A stretch of 64,000 nucleotides of DNA from Leptodontidium sp. MPI-SDFR-AT-0119 (Eukaryota; Ascomycota; Leotiomycetes; Helotiales; Leptodontidiaceae): assembly GCA_020726505.1 (NCBI GenBank), contig JAHLEZ010000008.1, forward strand, positions 1,860,001 through 1,924,000, written 5' to 3'. This document shows positions 36,216 to 48,714 of the stretch, in pieces (position 1 is the stretch's first letter; each line of letters starts with the position of its first letter). A program made the position numbers and the translations under genes. The notes under the pieces were generated by a model. The model saw only the letters and a list, made by a program, of their open reading frames with translations. It ran no database searches and was not told the origin of the DNA.

Positions 36216-39046
36216 ATGGACCAGCCTAAAGAGTGTGAGCCTCCTGGCCACGCCGGTGATATCTCGCACCAGGAAGCTGAGTTGGGCATTCTGCCTTCAC
36301 ACGGTAATGCGCCCTCCTTCAAGCTTCACTTCTCAAAGTTAGGAGACCGTTGACTGATATTTGGCTGAATAGGCATTTCTTTGGATGTACCTGGAGATTC
36401 CGATTTAGAACGACCGCACTTATTACAGCATCTGTAAGCTTTGTCTTTCCTTGGCCGCGGGGTTGGGTGGGGTAATGAAAGACCTCAAAGTCAATCCCCA
36501 GAATCGACATTGTAGCTCTTTTAAGCTTGATACAAAAATTACCAAGATTACTTGAGGAGCTTACAGTCCTGATGTCTTCAAAACGACTTCAAAACGACTT
36601 CAAAATGGCGGGATTGGGAGGTTTCCAGCCTGATGGAACTGTTTACTAACGAGTGGAATAGCTCGGCCCCTGCATACCAAAGCCCTCTAAGACACCACCG
36701 CCGCACCCCTTCACAACATCGAGAGGTCAAGGAGACGCTCAATGCGAGATCGGCGTATACGAATAATGAGACTGATGGCAGGGCGGAACACCATATCAAT
36801 CAGTATATCATCAAGGATGAGATCGGACGAGGCTCGTTCGGTGCGGTGCATTTGGCGGTGGATCAGTATGGGACGGAATATGTGAGCATACCCCATTCCT
36901 TGCGATATATGGCTGGCAAGTTATAATAAATCTGGGGATACTCGATGGGTGTTCATGATTGTCTATGTTCAGCTGCGGTTTAAGTTGTCGTTGTTGGGGA
37001 CACACCGATGATAGCCCATTGGCAGTTTCAGGCTTCTCTCTGACATTCGAGCCTCTGAGTCGGGACTTTGAAACTGACGATTGGATAGGCAGTGAAAGAG
37101 TTCTCGAAATCTCGACTACGGAAAAGAGCGCAGTCCAATATCCTCCGACGACCTCATGGGTTTAAACGGCCAGGACATTTGGCTGCGAGTAGCAGTGGAC
37201 TCAATTCTCCTTTGCATCGACACTCGGCTTCGGATATACACAACAACCAAGAGCAAGGAAACCCGCTATACCTGATCAAAGAAGAGATTGCCATTATGAA
37301 GAAGCTGAATCATCCGAATCTAGTATCGCTTATCGAAGTTCTGGATGATCCTGAAGAGGATTCGCTTTACATGGTCTTGGAAATGTGTAAGAAGGGCGTA
37401 GTGATGAAGGTTGGTCTGAATGAGCAGGCGGATCCGTATGATTGCGAGAAGTGTCGACACTGGTTCAGAGATTTGATTCTGGGCATCGAATATCGTAAGC
37501 GAAACCACCCCCTATTTACCTCGCTTACTGATGTTTTGTAGTCCATGCTCAAGGCGTGGTACATCGAGACATCAAACCAGATAATCTTCTCCTTACCGAA
37601 GACGACGTCCTCAAGATTGTTGATTTTGGAGTCTCCGAAATGTTTGAGAAAGCCTCGGACATGATGACAGCCAAATCAGCTGGCTCGCCCGCTTTCCTAC
37701 CACCCGAACTCTGCGTTACGAGACATGGAGATGTGTCTGGCAAGGCTGCCGACATCTGGTCCATGGGAATCTCACTCTACTGTCTGAAATTCGGGCGGAT
37801 ACCATTCGAGAGATCTGGGGTTTTGGAGCTTTACGATTCGATCAGAAATGATCATCCCGAGGTAGATGGAGAGCCGGAATTCTGCGACTTGATGCAACGC
37901 ATGCTGGAGAAAGATCCAAAGAAGAGAATTACTATGGCAGGAATTCGGGTATGAAATTCGTCCTTTGTTTCTGGCTCCCAAGCTGACGAATGTATAGGAC
38001 CATCCTTGGGTCACTAAGAATGGCACTGATCCACTACTTTCTGCTGAAGAAAATACAGCAGACTTAGTAGAGCCTCCCAGTCAAATAGAAGTGAACCATG
38101 CTATCACAGCCAAGATGGCAAATCTTCTCGTTATGGTATGTCATACCAGTCGACCTGGTTTATGCTAGCTAACACCACATAGATGAAAGCGGTTCAGAAA
38201 TTCAAGACACTACTCGAGACTAAACGACCAACTGCTCTATCCGGGGCTCTAGGCAAAGGAATTGGTGCGATGCATGATTTGAGTGTCGATGAGAAGTCTG
38301 ATGTTGGTCTTCATAAATCCCGGAGTGCAACATTCGACCAGAGAGGACATGCTGAAACTGCTCTTGCTACGGAGGGAGTGCACTTTCAGACTGCAGCAGC
38401 AGATATCAGCCCAGAGAAGCCATCCGAAGAGCAATCTGCTCCCATCTACAGCAAGGAAGAGCCCAGTTCAGACGACCTCCCAAAGTTCACTCCACCAACA
38501 CTCCACCATGAAGAGTCAGGAGACAAAGGACACGCTCAAAACCCTCTAGATGAGGAGCCTTTATTTCTCGGAATCGGGGCTGGAGGTATTGACTCTCTTG
38601 AAGCGCCACCACAAGACATCGTCGCCGAGTCCCCCGCAGCAGCCGAGTTCAATATCTACGACAAAGCTTACCAAGAGGAAGTTGACCGCATCCGAGCCGC
38701 GCAAGGACATTCAGCAACGGTCTACCTAACCCGCCGCGTCGACTCCAAGAAGGAATACAAAGCAGACGAGAACATGGTCGAGGCTCCTAAAGCCAGTGAG
38801 ACCGTCGGTGGTGCGACAGCAGGGTTCAAAGACCTCCTTGATAAGGCGAGAGAGAAAAAGGTCGAGCCTGAGAATAAGGAACGGTTTGTTGGGGGTGGGA
38901 ATCGCTTCTCGGAGATTGCGGCGAGGGCTATTGAGAACACGAGGGTTTTTGGACGCGGGTTGAGTGATAGGGGTGGTGGCATGGTCGATAATATGTTGGC
39001 GAAGGCGGTGGAGAAGAGGACTGAGCAGAAGGAGCAGAAAGAGTAA
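36216..39046 (+). CDS. CaMKK-type Ser/Thr kinase (Ssp1/CmkC-like)
   Basis: Seven exons: 36216-36303, 36373-36433, 36662-36881, 37089-37494, 37542-37948, 37998-38135, 38183-39046. They encode 727 residues. The kinase domain starts near residue 98, with GRGSFGAV (105-112), VAIK-type lysine K126, HRDIKPDN with D268, and DFG with D286. An Arg/Pro-rich insert (ILRRPHGFKRPG) just after K126 is the mark of Ca2+/calmodulin-dependent kinase kinases. SAGSPAFLPPEL forms the activation segment. Fungal relatives (fission yeast Ssp1, Aspergillus CmkC) phosphorylate AMPK/Snf1 and CaM kinases. The C-terminal ~280 residues are charged and disordered. Introns 2 and 3 exceed 200 nt, so a missed small exon is possible, although the frame is continuous without one. 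Confidence 0.92.
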
Positions 39047-40140
39047 AGGGAGTTGAGAGAGAGCTGATGATCCTTTGCTGTGGTGTATTGGGGTCGGAGG
39101 CTTTCTGTATACATGATTTGCGAGGTGCGTTTTGGCGTGGGAATATCAATTGGGATGGGATGGGAATAGGTTTGGTCTGACTTCGTATGGGTTTGGCTGA
39201 GCTGGACTGGGTTGGGCTGGTGAGGGTGAAAATGGAGTGGATTGAACAACATGGACTGAGGATTGAACCCGGTTGCTGTGTTGCTTACTGGATAAGAGGT
39301 GCCCTGGGAGCTAGGGAGTTGATGATGATCGACTATCTTTTCTTCTAGAAATGAGACGTACCTACTTAGCTACCTTGTGATGGATTCTTGACATTTGGAG
39401 TGACTTTTTTCTGACCCGGGTAATTACTAATTGGAGGTTGCTGAGATGGTTATATGCTGTCTGGTTTTGTGAAGGTGCATACATAGTACTGTGTGCTACG
39501 TGTGGTGGACATTAGAGTTTGAGAAGTTGTGATCTGGCAATGGAGGTGGTGAGGAGACTCGAGAGTTGAGAGGCAAGCCGGCTCCCAAGGAGAGAAAGTT
39601 GATTGTAGTGCTTTTTAGATGGGAATCGTGCTTGAAGATCAGATAGGAGGAGTGCTTTTGAAATGATCATTTGATAAAGAAGATAGCTTTATAATTGAGA
39701 TAAGATAGTGAGTTCTTGGGGGTGGCTAAAGTGTGTTTATACCGTGAGAATAGGTAATTGTTGATTTCTTGTCAAGTTTTGCTTGTTAAGTTAAAACGAG
39801 ACATTGAATAAGACAGAAGACTAGAGAAAGAAGAAAGAGAGTATAAGTTTTGGGATCTTGTTCATTGATTTCTGAAGAAGTAATATCTCATCTGCCTTGC
39901 CTGACCTGGTACGTCCAGGACCAGAGATACAAGCAGCCATTCCCCCATTCATACCCACCCAAACGCCAGAACAATGCATCGTAACTCCAGGCTTTCGTCC
40001 ATCTAACACCATAGCACCAATTCTCAAATGCCAAATTTTTCTTCCCATGCCCTAAAACGCCTGTGCTGGTATCATCCATCATGACAACGAAAAATCGATC
40101 TCAGAAAGTAGTCGAAAGTAAAAGTGCGAGCGAGTGAAGC
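39047..40140. other. Convergent intergenic region
   Basis: 1.1 kb between the 3' ends of the CaMKK-type kinase and bud31. It is purine-rich on the plus strand near the kinase end and AT-rich around 39640-39850. No gene or repeat of note is seen. Confidence 0.55.
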
Positions 40141-40649
40141 TCAATCACTCGACGCACAACCTCTGCATCCACAACTAACGCACTCCACAGCTTGGTCTTC
40201 CTTCATCTGCGCTTTGGGGACGCGGCATATGCATGTAGAGTTGAAGTTCGTCTCTTTCGTCTGAACGCAGCGGAGGCAGCATAACTAATATCAAAGTCAG
40301 TCTCCTTTCCCAACCAACATAAAATCAAGAGTACATCCAAACATACCTTCTCATACCCCGTCTTCTTCCACTTCGCGATAAGCATCTTATCTGCATAGCC
40401 GTTCTTGAGGAGGTACTCGTACAGCTCCTTGCTGATGGCCTCCTTCTCGTAGTAGAGCTCGTAGACGTAGCGGCTGCGCTGATGACTGATCTGGAAGATG
40501 GGCCAGTGGACGGCGTGCCGCGGGACGTTGGTCGAGGGTGCGTTCTCCGCGTCCTTCATCTTGTTGCTGAAGATTAGGAGGTCGTCTTCGATGTCGCTGA
40601 AGCCTGCTGGCGGCGCCTTGCGCTTGCTTGCGTGTCGGATTGCGGGCAT
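40141..40649 (-). CDS. bud31: Pre-mRNA splicing factor Bud31/Cwf14 (G10 family)
   Basis: Two exons, 40347-40649 and 40141-40284, are joined across a 62-nt intron and give 148 residues. The N-terminal half has WPIFQISHQRSRYVYELYYEK and NGYADKMLIAKWKKTGYEK. The second exon supplies the cysteine-rich zinc-binding part LCCLRCVQTKETNF...CICRVPK...ECVSCGCRGCAS. This is the G10/BUD31 signature of a catalytic-spliceosome (NTC-related) protein. All family cysteines appear present. The gene diverges from the complex I gene with only 293 bp between start codons. Confidence 0.97.
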
Positions 40650-40942
40650 TGTTTCTGTTATCTTGCAGTCTCAAGTTATGAAAAGAAGATTGTTCGAGAT
40701 GATGAAGTAGTGATGGAGGGGATTTTCGGTCTGCAGTTATAAATCGAGAGCTCGAGGTGGCGGCTGTTTATATGTCGTGGCGGGGTGCATTGGAAGCTTC
40801 GAAATTTATCAGCCTTCCCATCCATCGCGCCAAGAAATGCATTTTAAGGTTTCCACGTGATCGGTCTTTGAACCTCACTTCCGAGCTTCAGCGACGAATC
40901 GAGTTGAAGGTTCGACTGGTACTTGAAGCATACAACGCCACG
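40650..40942. promoter_or_regulatory. Compact divergent promoter, bud31 / complex I LYR subunit
   Basis: A 293-bp spacer serves two outward-facing genes. No TATA box is evident. The short distance implies shared control elements. Confidence 0.5.
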
Positions 40943-41756
40943 ATGGTTATCAATCCTACATTCCTTGCGCAGCGGACGCGCCAGTGTGAGTTCTATCTTG
41001 TGCTCTGAGATATTTAGAGCGAGAGGCTAATTGGATTGTGTGGCAGCGGTCAATTGGCATGATGCCCAACGGAGGGTATTGAAGAGCTATCGCGAATGGA
41101 TCAGATCTGTACGTTTCCCCGCTGGTGATCCTTTCGAAATGGAGGAATTATGATATCGGGCGGGATGGGATATGAATTGAGGGGATTTGCTGGCAGTATT
41201 GGACAGGACAGGACAGGATTGGGCTAATGGGCAATGGCAGGCACCGGAGATTCAGTCGATGTACTCCCTCAGTATCCCGGTTCCGGCTTTGAGGACGAAG
41301 ATGCGGCAGGAGTTTGAGAGGCATCGATATGTGAACCAGATTCAGGTGGTGGATACTTTGCTCTTTCAGAGTCATGCGGAATATCAGGTTCGTGGACTCT
41401 ACCTTTCAATATTGTGGACAGGGCAAGGACATGGGGGAGAATGGCAGACGGATACGGGCGAGAAGCTGTGGGATTTGGGTTGTGAGAGTAGGAGAAGATT
41501 GGACGGAGGGCTGGGAGGGCTGTTGCCTGAATTTGGTGTCATTTGGGAGCATGGCTAACACCACTATCACAGGAAACCCTCAACTACTGGAAGCAACTAC
41601 CACACATCCTCAAGTACTTCCGAGCAGAAGAAGATCCAACAGCACGCCGACCAACAAACTTCATGAGTGGATTCCTTGAGGCAAGTCTCTCCACTCTTCC
41701 ATCTCCCCTTCCTTGTCTATCAACAACTAACGAACAAAATCTAGGGCCGCAACTGA
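40943..41756 (+). CDS. Complex I LYR-family subunit (NDUFA6/B14, fungal 14.8 kDa subunit)
   Basis: Five exons: 40943-40985, 41047-41108, 41241-41387, 41573-41680 and a final 12-nt exon 41745-41756. They encode 123 residues, almost the length known for the Neurospora subunit. The protein begins MVINPTFLAQRTRQS. It carries an LYR-like motif (VLKSYREWIRSAP), followed by IPVPALRTKMRQEFERHRYV, and ends FMSGFLEGRN. This accessory subunit of the mitochondrial matrix arm anchors the acyl carrier protein. The last intron uses a GC donor (GCAAGT...CTAG). The GT alternatives do not restore the conserved GRN ending. Confidence 0.94.
41681..41744 (+). other. Non-canonical GC-AG intron in the complex I gene
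   Basis: The donor is GAG|GCAAGT and the acceptor AAAATCTAG|GGC. A CTAAC branch-like sequence lies at about 41725. Splicing here gives the expected FLEGRN stop. GC-AG introns are a known minority class that usually keep a strong consensus otherwise, as here. Confidence 0.8.
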
Positions 41757-41946
41757 ATGCTCTATTATCATTTGTCTCATAGCCCTTTGTACATATCCCA
41801 AATGAATGGAACCGAACCTCAAAAATCAAGAAACTCCTCATGTTGCACGCATTTTCCTGTCCATTCCTTTCCCAGATGCCTGTACGCCGAGCCAATGCTA
41901 TGCTTTTCTCTAATCCATAATATCATGCGAGCAAGCGAGGATCAAT

Positions 41947-42713
41947 TCATGCCATCGGAGAAGCAGTGTATTCTTCCCTCGCCTTGCAGAACTTGTCTGC
42001 CACCACATCACAAAGGTCCATTAGATCCGTGAGGCCTTTCTCCAATGCCTCGACGGCTGTTGTACCTTCTGCATTATCGTCAGTCCGTCCTCACTCTGGC
42101 GCCGGGAAAACACTAACCGTATGTCTGGATGCGGATATTCATCAATGCTTCTGAAGGATGAGGGATCGAGTAACCGCAGAATTCGACATCAGGACTAAGG
42201 GGAATGACGAATTAGCCATGAGTTCATTCCATATCCAATGATCTCCCAACCAAGCCAGAGCAGGGTGTGGGGTGGCAGGTACATACTTCTTCATGATAAT
42301 ATACCGCAATGAATTTCCCAGCGTATGATCCTCCTTCATGAACTCAAACGACGCAGCTGTATCCGAAGATCCTGGCAACTATACCAAAGCCCCTCAAAGT
42401 CAGCACCCCATTCCCATCACTTCTATTCCACACTTCCATAAACCCGCCATATGTTTTCTGTCCGATTCCTCCTTTGCAAAGAAAGGGAGGGGGATATAAA
42501 ACGTACAATCCTAATCCGCTGCTCCTCATCAAACACTGAAACAACATCATCGTCCTTCTCAGCATCTGCCTCGTCTCCATTTTCCTCATTCGCTTCCACC
42601 TCGTTCTCAGTCGCAGTGGGGGCTGGGGCGTCGTCCATTGGGACGTCTTCTTCGATTGGCGCTGGCGCTGGAACTGCGGCTGCAGCGGCTACTGCTTTCT
42701 TCTTGGGTGGCAT
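41947..42713 (-). CDS. rpc19: RNA polymerase I and III subunit RPAC2 (Rpc19)
   Basis: Four exons (42507-42713, 42287-42378, 42118-42194, 41947-42065) encode 164 residues. An Ala/Glu-rich N-terminal tail of about 60 residues precedes the RpoA/Rpb11-like dimerisation fold. Its landmarks are [21 protein letters not shown], then [27 protein letters not shown] and a C-terminal helix ([23 protein letters not shown]). The protein pairs with Rpc40 in the assembly platform of polymerases I and III. All three introns fall at frame-consistent sites. It converges with the complex I gene (190 bp between stops). Confidence 0.96.
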
Positions 42714-45700
42714 TGTTTGGTTTGGCTTTACTTTCTTGTGAAAAGGCGTAGGTGAAGGAGCAGATGTGAGAGTTGTTATGTTTGGCGCATTTCGCGATTG
42801 CTGAGGCGTGCAGTAGAAATTTCTTATCGAGGAGCGGCGCTAGCGTGGCTCCCGATAGGAAACTCCTCTGGCGAGTCGCAGGTGTTTTCTTCCCTAGGAT
42901 AACTCGAGCTCGTACCCCGCGATTTTTGTTACTCCTCCCTTTTCAACTTGAGAGAGTTCAGATGAGGTTTATATTGATTTTCTAAAGTCAAGTTACTTTG
43001 TAATGTTTGAAGCTTTCGCGTGTAGATTTCTTTAATCTGTGGAATTTTTATGTCCAGTTTATCTGTTGTTCCTAGTGTCTTTGTAGATTTTTCTCAGTGC
43101 TAGGTAAGGTAGAAGCTTGAAGCGTTGATTTCCTATTCATAGGTTTCCTTGATCCTCTCCTTTTGTTACCAACATGGCAGTCTTTAGTTTTTCCAGAGAA
43201 TTCCAAAGAGCCTAAGAATTCCAAAGAAATCTCCGACTCGACCAACTGCCACAGAAGAAGCAAAGGAAGCAAAGAAGACCAAACCAACAGTTGGCGTCCA
43301 TCGACTGGTCCGATCTCATCTCAGCGCTTTCAGCCCAGTCAGTCCAACGGCGGCAATTTCAATTCGCCTCCTTCCCCTGATTCGCCCTGTAACCTCTACC
43401 CGATAGAAGGGATCAGTTATCGATTAGGGATGTGTGATATCTGGACGTCATCCTGTACTGAATCGAGAGATTATGGTGTGGATGCATGGTTTCTCTCTCA
43501 ATCTTATCGTCCGAATCCGGTAATCTACTACTGTGCGATTCAATATTTCCTACCGCGCGGCAACCGACATGAATGAAAGTGTGTGAAGGGAACAACCAAC
43601 TGCAGAACCTCTCTCGGATGATGCTGTGAGTGAGCTGCTGATACCGTATGGCATGTCCTGTACTATGCCACACAGTATGTACGACATGGCATGAGAAGGA
43701 AAACCCTCGATGCATCAACATTGGCATTTCAGTAAATACCCGACATGAACGGCTTATATTCGTCCGAAGAACAAGAGAACAAGAGTCTGATATAAGGAGG
43801 GGTTAAGCGTGATATTGAATCATCACATGAAATCACGGAAACAGTATGTGCGGTGGCGCAGGTCACGATGCCGCAAGCCTGGGACAAACAAATTTCAAAA
43901 TGTCGGTCCTGAAGATCCTGACGGTTCCTGCAGTCTTGGAGAAGGAAGGTGATGTGTTTAGGATTGACGCGGAAAAGGTGCTTCTGCGATCTGAGCTCAC
44001 ACCATCCCAAACTTTATCCGCCACAGGAGCAGGAAAATCATACCGTGTTCGAAGTCGAACTCGAACTCGAACTGCTTTTTTCTAACTAACTTGATCCTTT
44101 TCCCCCTTCCTCTTCTCCTTCATTCGGATCATTCTTTCTTTCAATTCTTTCGATTCGATGCAAGATGTGTATGGGGGTGTTTGATTGGACGACGAGCCCT
44201 GAACCGCGTTTCATGGGCGGGTGTTCAACGGGATGTGACTCGCTGAAGCTTCTTGGGTGGATGCCTTTTTCTGACGCGACCCTGTCTTGCATACCATACC
44301 ATGCCATGCCAATGCCGCATGGATGGGTGGCGTTCCTCGTCCCAGCATGGACAGGGGAGGGGGACCGCCACCAGCCCTTCGAGATGGGCTTGCTGGAGGT
44401 TGGAGGGGTTCCTGTCTTCAGTGGATAGATGAAAAGTTTAGTGAAGGCGAGAAAAGGCTTCATGTCAGATTTTCGGTATCGTGATTTCAGCTAACTATTC
44501 TGGAATCCTTTTTTTTTGTTCGACTTCAGCTTCCAGCTGGCTGGAATCTGGATTACGAAACCCCTTCCCCTATTATTATTTTTATACAGTAGTTAAGTTC
44601 ACTCTTTTCTTTGGCTCGAAGCTCTCCTCAGCTCGGGGGAAGCGAGGCGAGGCTATCACCCCGCTACTGCTCCTCTACTGTACTCCAGGGGGCTTGAGGA
44701 CCGCAACGCTCGTCGAACTCGTTGGGATGGAAACCCAAGTCGAAAGCCAAAGCCGAACTTTTACAGTTCAAGGCATAGCTAGATGAGAAACCAAACGGTT
44801 CGAAGCGAATTGATCCGGAGCATTTTCAAGACTTGGTATGGTGTAAAGTAAATTAATCTCTCCTCTCTCGAGGCCATTGTCCGGCCGGTGCCTTGCCCTT
44901 TCTCGTTCTTTCCTCCTTTCCTCCTTCGTTGAAACGGAAGTCCAGACAGAAATGGATGCATGGTCATAACGACGGCTAATATCGAGGAGGGGGGCCATGA
45001 ATAAGTTGATGCAGAGATCCATGAGGGCAGGATATGAGATGAGGGGATATGGAATAGGAAGTATTGAAAATTTCTACATCCGTAGAAGTAGAACTCGATA
45101 AGACTCGATTGGGATTGTTGCTACACGGAACCACGAGACGGTGGGGATAATTGGACGGGATTGGATTGGACTGGATTGGATTGGACTCAGTTCGAGTTTC
45201 TGTGCTGTCTGACATGAACCCTAGTTCGGTTTTTTGCGATCCTCCGAAGCCTGGCTGGCTGCCAGGGAGATCGTTTTGGCGGAGTTCAGTGACTTGAGCA
45301 AGCTCAGGCAAAGCTTGATAGTACCAGTACGAGCAGCAGCAGTAATGGAGTCGAGTATGAGGACTCGAGAGCCAGTCAGAGACGAGAGAAGTCTCTCACT
45401 CTCTACACATGCCATGCACCACTGAAGGCAAAACTTCTCAAGACTCCCCAAATCCCAATCATTTCCCTCAGCTACATTACGATACAGTAGATACAGTCAG
45501 TCAGTCAGTCCTCGGAGTAAATCTTCTCATCTCATATGACTATGACTGACTAGTATCGGGCGTTTTGTTTGGACGATAGGGTTTTTTTGTACCTCGTTTA
45601 AAAGTTTCAAAACTGGACGGACGGCTGGCTGGCGCGATTCCCCCCTCTTTTTCCGCCCCTCTTTTATGAGGCTGGGTTAGTGAAGGAAGTCATGGAAAAT

Positions 45701-46384
45701 AAGGGGGACTGATGAAGGGGGGCAAACGGGGTCTCTTGTAGATGGATCAAGGGCTTATTTATATCTACAAGAAACATCATCGTCGGGGGTGCTAGTGGGG
45801 AAGATTCAGATAGGGAACACGCGACATCAGACGCAATCAGCCAGTCGTCAGCCGGTCAAGTCTGTATGTACAGTGTCCAGTGGGAAATTGAATGAATGGA
45901 TGAGGGAGGGGGAGTATTTGTTTCCAGGCTATTATTATTTCAAACATCTCTAATCTTTCGTCATCCAGGACGAGGCCTGCACTGATTGACTGACTGATTG
46001 ACAGCGTGTAACCTCCCCTCTTCTCCCCTATCCCGCGGCAGACGAGACTGACTACCTACTCTAATACTCTCTACCCTCGTGTAGAACAACAGCTCGCTTG
46101 CTAGGTAGGTGAACAGCCAATGGATTCGACGGCGGGCTTCTGCTGCAAACTATTGAAAAGCAGTGCGCCGCTGACAAGCTGATTGATGATGGCATTTGTT
46201 ACCATGGCCTGTCTGGCAGCAATGATTGGCGGTGGCAGTGTGTTGCATGCAGCTGTGTCTGTCGGAGGGTGCGCGCTCTCCAAACCCCCGTTGCAACAAA
46301 AGTCGCGCTACGGCTGGCTCTGCAGGGCTCGTGCACTGGCGGAGAGCGAGAGTACTGCACGGTACGGTAGAGAGGAAGCAGAGA

Positions 46385-46421
<37 letters not shown>

Positions 46422-47275
46422 GTGGCAGCAGCCATCAGGGATACGGCCCACCCCCTCCTCCACCCTTGAGCCACCACCCACCCTGGGCCATCCTGGGCCA
46501 CCCTTCAGCATTAATATCGATCTCTGAAACGACTAAACACTGGACTGACTGCCACTTGAACCGATCCGAACTGGACTGGACTGGATTGGAACTGGAACTG
46601 GAAACTCGAGTGGCAGAGGCAGAGGCAATCGTTGATTCATAAAACCTCACCGCCGCCTGCATCAAACGCAGAGTTTCTTCCTACGACTGCTCCCGCTTTT
46701 TTCTGTTCTTTTCTTCTCTCCCCCCTCCGACCTTCCTTCCCTCCCTCACTCTCGTTCTCGCCGTTGCCGTTGGCTGTGCGTGCTACATACAGTACGGTAG
46801 ACCCTGGACGGAAGAAGTGCAAGCGCGAGATCAGGATCAGATCAGGTCGAGGCGAGACAGACAAGACAAGACACGACGAGGCAAGACAAAGCAAGCAGAG
46901 ATCCTGGTGACTGACTTATTGTCTCGCGCATTCGCATTATTAACTCGGGCGCCTCAACCACACGCTTTCTCACCAACCACCCAACCCACCCAAACCAAAC
47001 CACCGACGGAGCAACGAAGTCTCCGCGAGCAAAGAAAACAATCAAACAGCCAGTATCTTCGGATTTGTGGCACAAGTCTCTCGTTAAGAAGGCAGGAAGA
47101 ATAAACATTGTGCACCGGACACGAAGCCCAGAGGTTTTCGATTCGACCGACCGAGCAAGCAAGCAACACTTTAGTACAGCCTGGCCTGGATATTGGCATC
47201 GGAGACGATACTGCACCCAGCTGAAACACCAAACTCTCTCCCCCAACCCCAACTCCCCTACAACACTCAGACAGT
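42714..47275. other. Long gene-free region
   Basis: 4.56 kb without a supported gene. It contains the rpc19 promoter, scattered simple repeats (CAGT units at about 45494-45510, an AGC array at 46387-46419) and CT-rich tracts near 46720-46760 that may mark the promoter of the gene at 47276. Plus-strand frames at 43163-43576 and 46226-46642 are open but repetitive or low-complexity. Confidence 0.5.
46387..46419. repeat. AGC trinucleotide repeat, 11 copies
   Basis: Eleven perfect AGC units are visible. They lie in gene-free sequence upstream of the gene at 47276, possibly within its promoter or leader. A length polymorphism is likely. Confidence 0.97.
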
Positions 47276-48714
47276 ATGAGTGCCGCCATCGCAATGGCTC
47301 CGTCCCCAGCTCCCCACGACCGGTCCTCGTATGTCGATATCGCACCATCGGCGCCTCAACAGCATCCATCAACATCTCCTCCAGCACATCGCATATCGAC
47401 CTCGGCTACCCCGAATCACTCTGCGCAAAGGACAGGAAGTGGGAGCCCCAAGACCACCCCAGTTTCTAAGAGTTCGCCAAATACGTGAGTTGCATTGCCT
47501 CCCGAGGAAAAGTGGCATGGTTGTTAGTCGGTAGGCCGAATACTGACATCGTAATTTCTCACAGGTCTCGAAACGGAATACCGCCAAAAATAATCGTGAA
47601 AAAGGAGCCTCCGTCCTCGCCAGACCTCCCAACCTCCCGACACAGACCTCGAAAACTCGACCTCTCGAAAAACACTTCCAGCACGAACCCTGCGACGTCG
47701 AGACCGTCTGCGGGCCAATTGACGTCGAGAGGTGGCGAGAGTGGTGGGCTTTTAATTCACGACGTCGGTTTGGCGTGTCTGTCGCCGGGTTTCGTCACAC
47801 AGGACCCTACCATGAGGGAACAGTTGCAACGCAGCATTTCAGTACGGGAACAGCAGAGACAACTTATCGAGTCGCGGTTACAACAGACGGCCAAGCCAGG
47901 AGACGCACCGATGGAGAGCGCAAAGGAGCGCGAACTTGGGCCATCAGGCTTCCCTGCCAAAACTCCAGGGACATCGAAAAGGAAGGCTCCCCCAGGACTC
48001 AGCATTGTAGCACCATCTCACGAACAGTTTGCACACGAGAGAGTAATTCAGTCTGCACCTCTTAATCAATCCTTCACTGGACGACACCAACCACATCCTC
48101 TTACTCGACACGTCGCAAATCAACCTTCAAACCTCTCAAATACATCTCATATCCACCACGTCCCAGCAACGCAGACATCGAACCGCCTACCACCGATTAC
48201 AGATGTCTTCGCCGCTGAAGGTCTCGGTGCCCACCGTGAAGCACAAACCAGCCGTGCAGCTTTCTTCCCGAACAACTCCGGCTCTGCTTCAAACTCCTCA
48301 CATTCAAACTCGAGACCAACATTCCCATCGCCTGGACACAACAACAACCAACCACCACTCTCCGCACGACCTCGCGAATACAGATCAGCGGAAGACGCCC
48401 AGGTAGAACTGGCTGGTGGCCGACCTGAGCTCCTGCCCAAATTAGTCCATTATGGCGGACATCAACCTCCCACACCACCATCTCCTCTCACCGGAAACGC
48501 CATGAGACAAGGCGAAGCAAGCCGCAGTGGAGGAGGCAGGAGGCGAGCCCGCGCCGAATATGAAGAAGGTGGAAGCCCACCCCTTGGAAGCGGACCATCA
48601 GCGACAAGACGAGGACCATTTGGTGAAGGTCGGGATAGCCCTATGAGCCAACAACGAAAGAAGGATGAATTCATGCGTCTGTGTGATCGAGCCTGGGATC
48701 TTTTCCACTCCTAA
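47276..48714 (+). CDS. Conserved disordered protein of unknown function
   Basis: Two exons, 47276-47484 and 47565-48714, are joined over an 80-nt GTGAGT...ACAG intron and encode 452 residues. Nearly the whole protein is Ser/Pro/Thr/Gln-rich and likely disordered, with nuclear-localisation-like basic clusters (TSKRKAPPG, GGGRRRARAEYEE). A short coiled segment lies at about residues 160-180 (MREQLQRSISVREQQRQLIE). The end is notable: QQRKKDEFMRLCDRAWDLFHS looks like a constrained terminal helix. I do not recognise the family. A nuclear regulatory role is only inferred from composition. Confidence 0.72.

Noticed and set aside
43163..43576. Open frame and a short IDW-type segment reminiscent of ATP synthase subunit d
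   Set aside because: The resemblance covers fewer than ten residues. The diagnostic downstream motif is absent and no splice-consistent continuation exists.
46226..46642. Plus-strand frame with poly-Ala, and minus frames with poly-Cys/Leu
   Set aside because: These are produced by the AGC x11 repeat and neighbouring low-complexity DNA.
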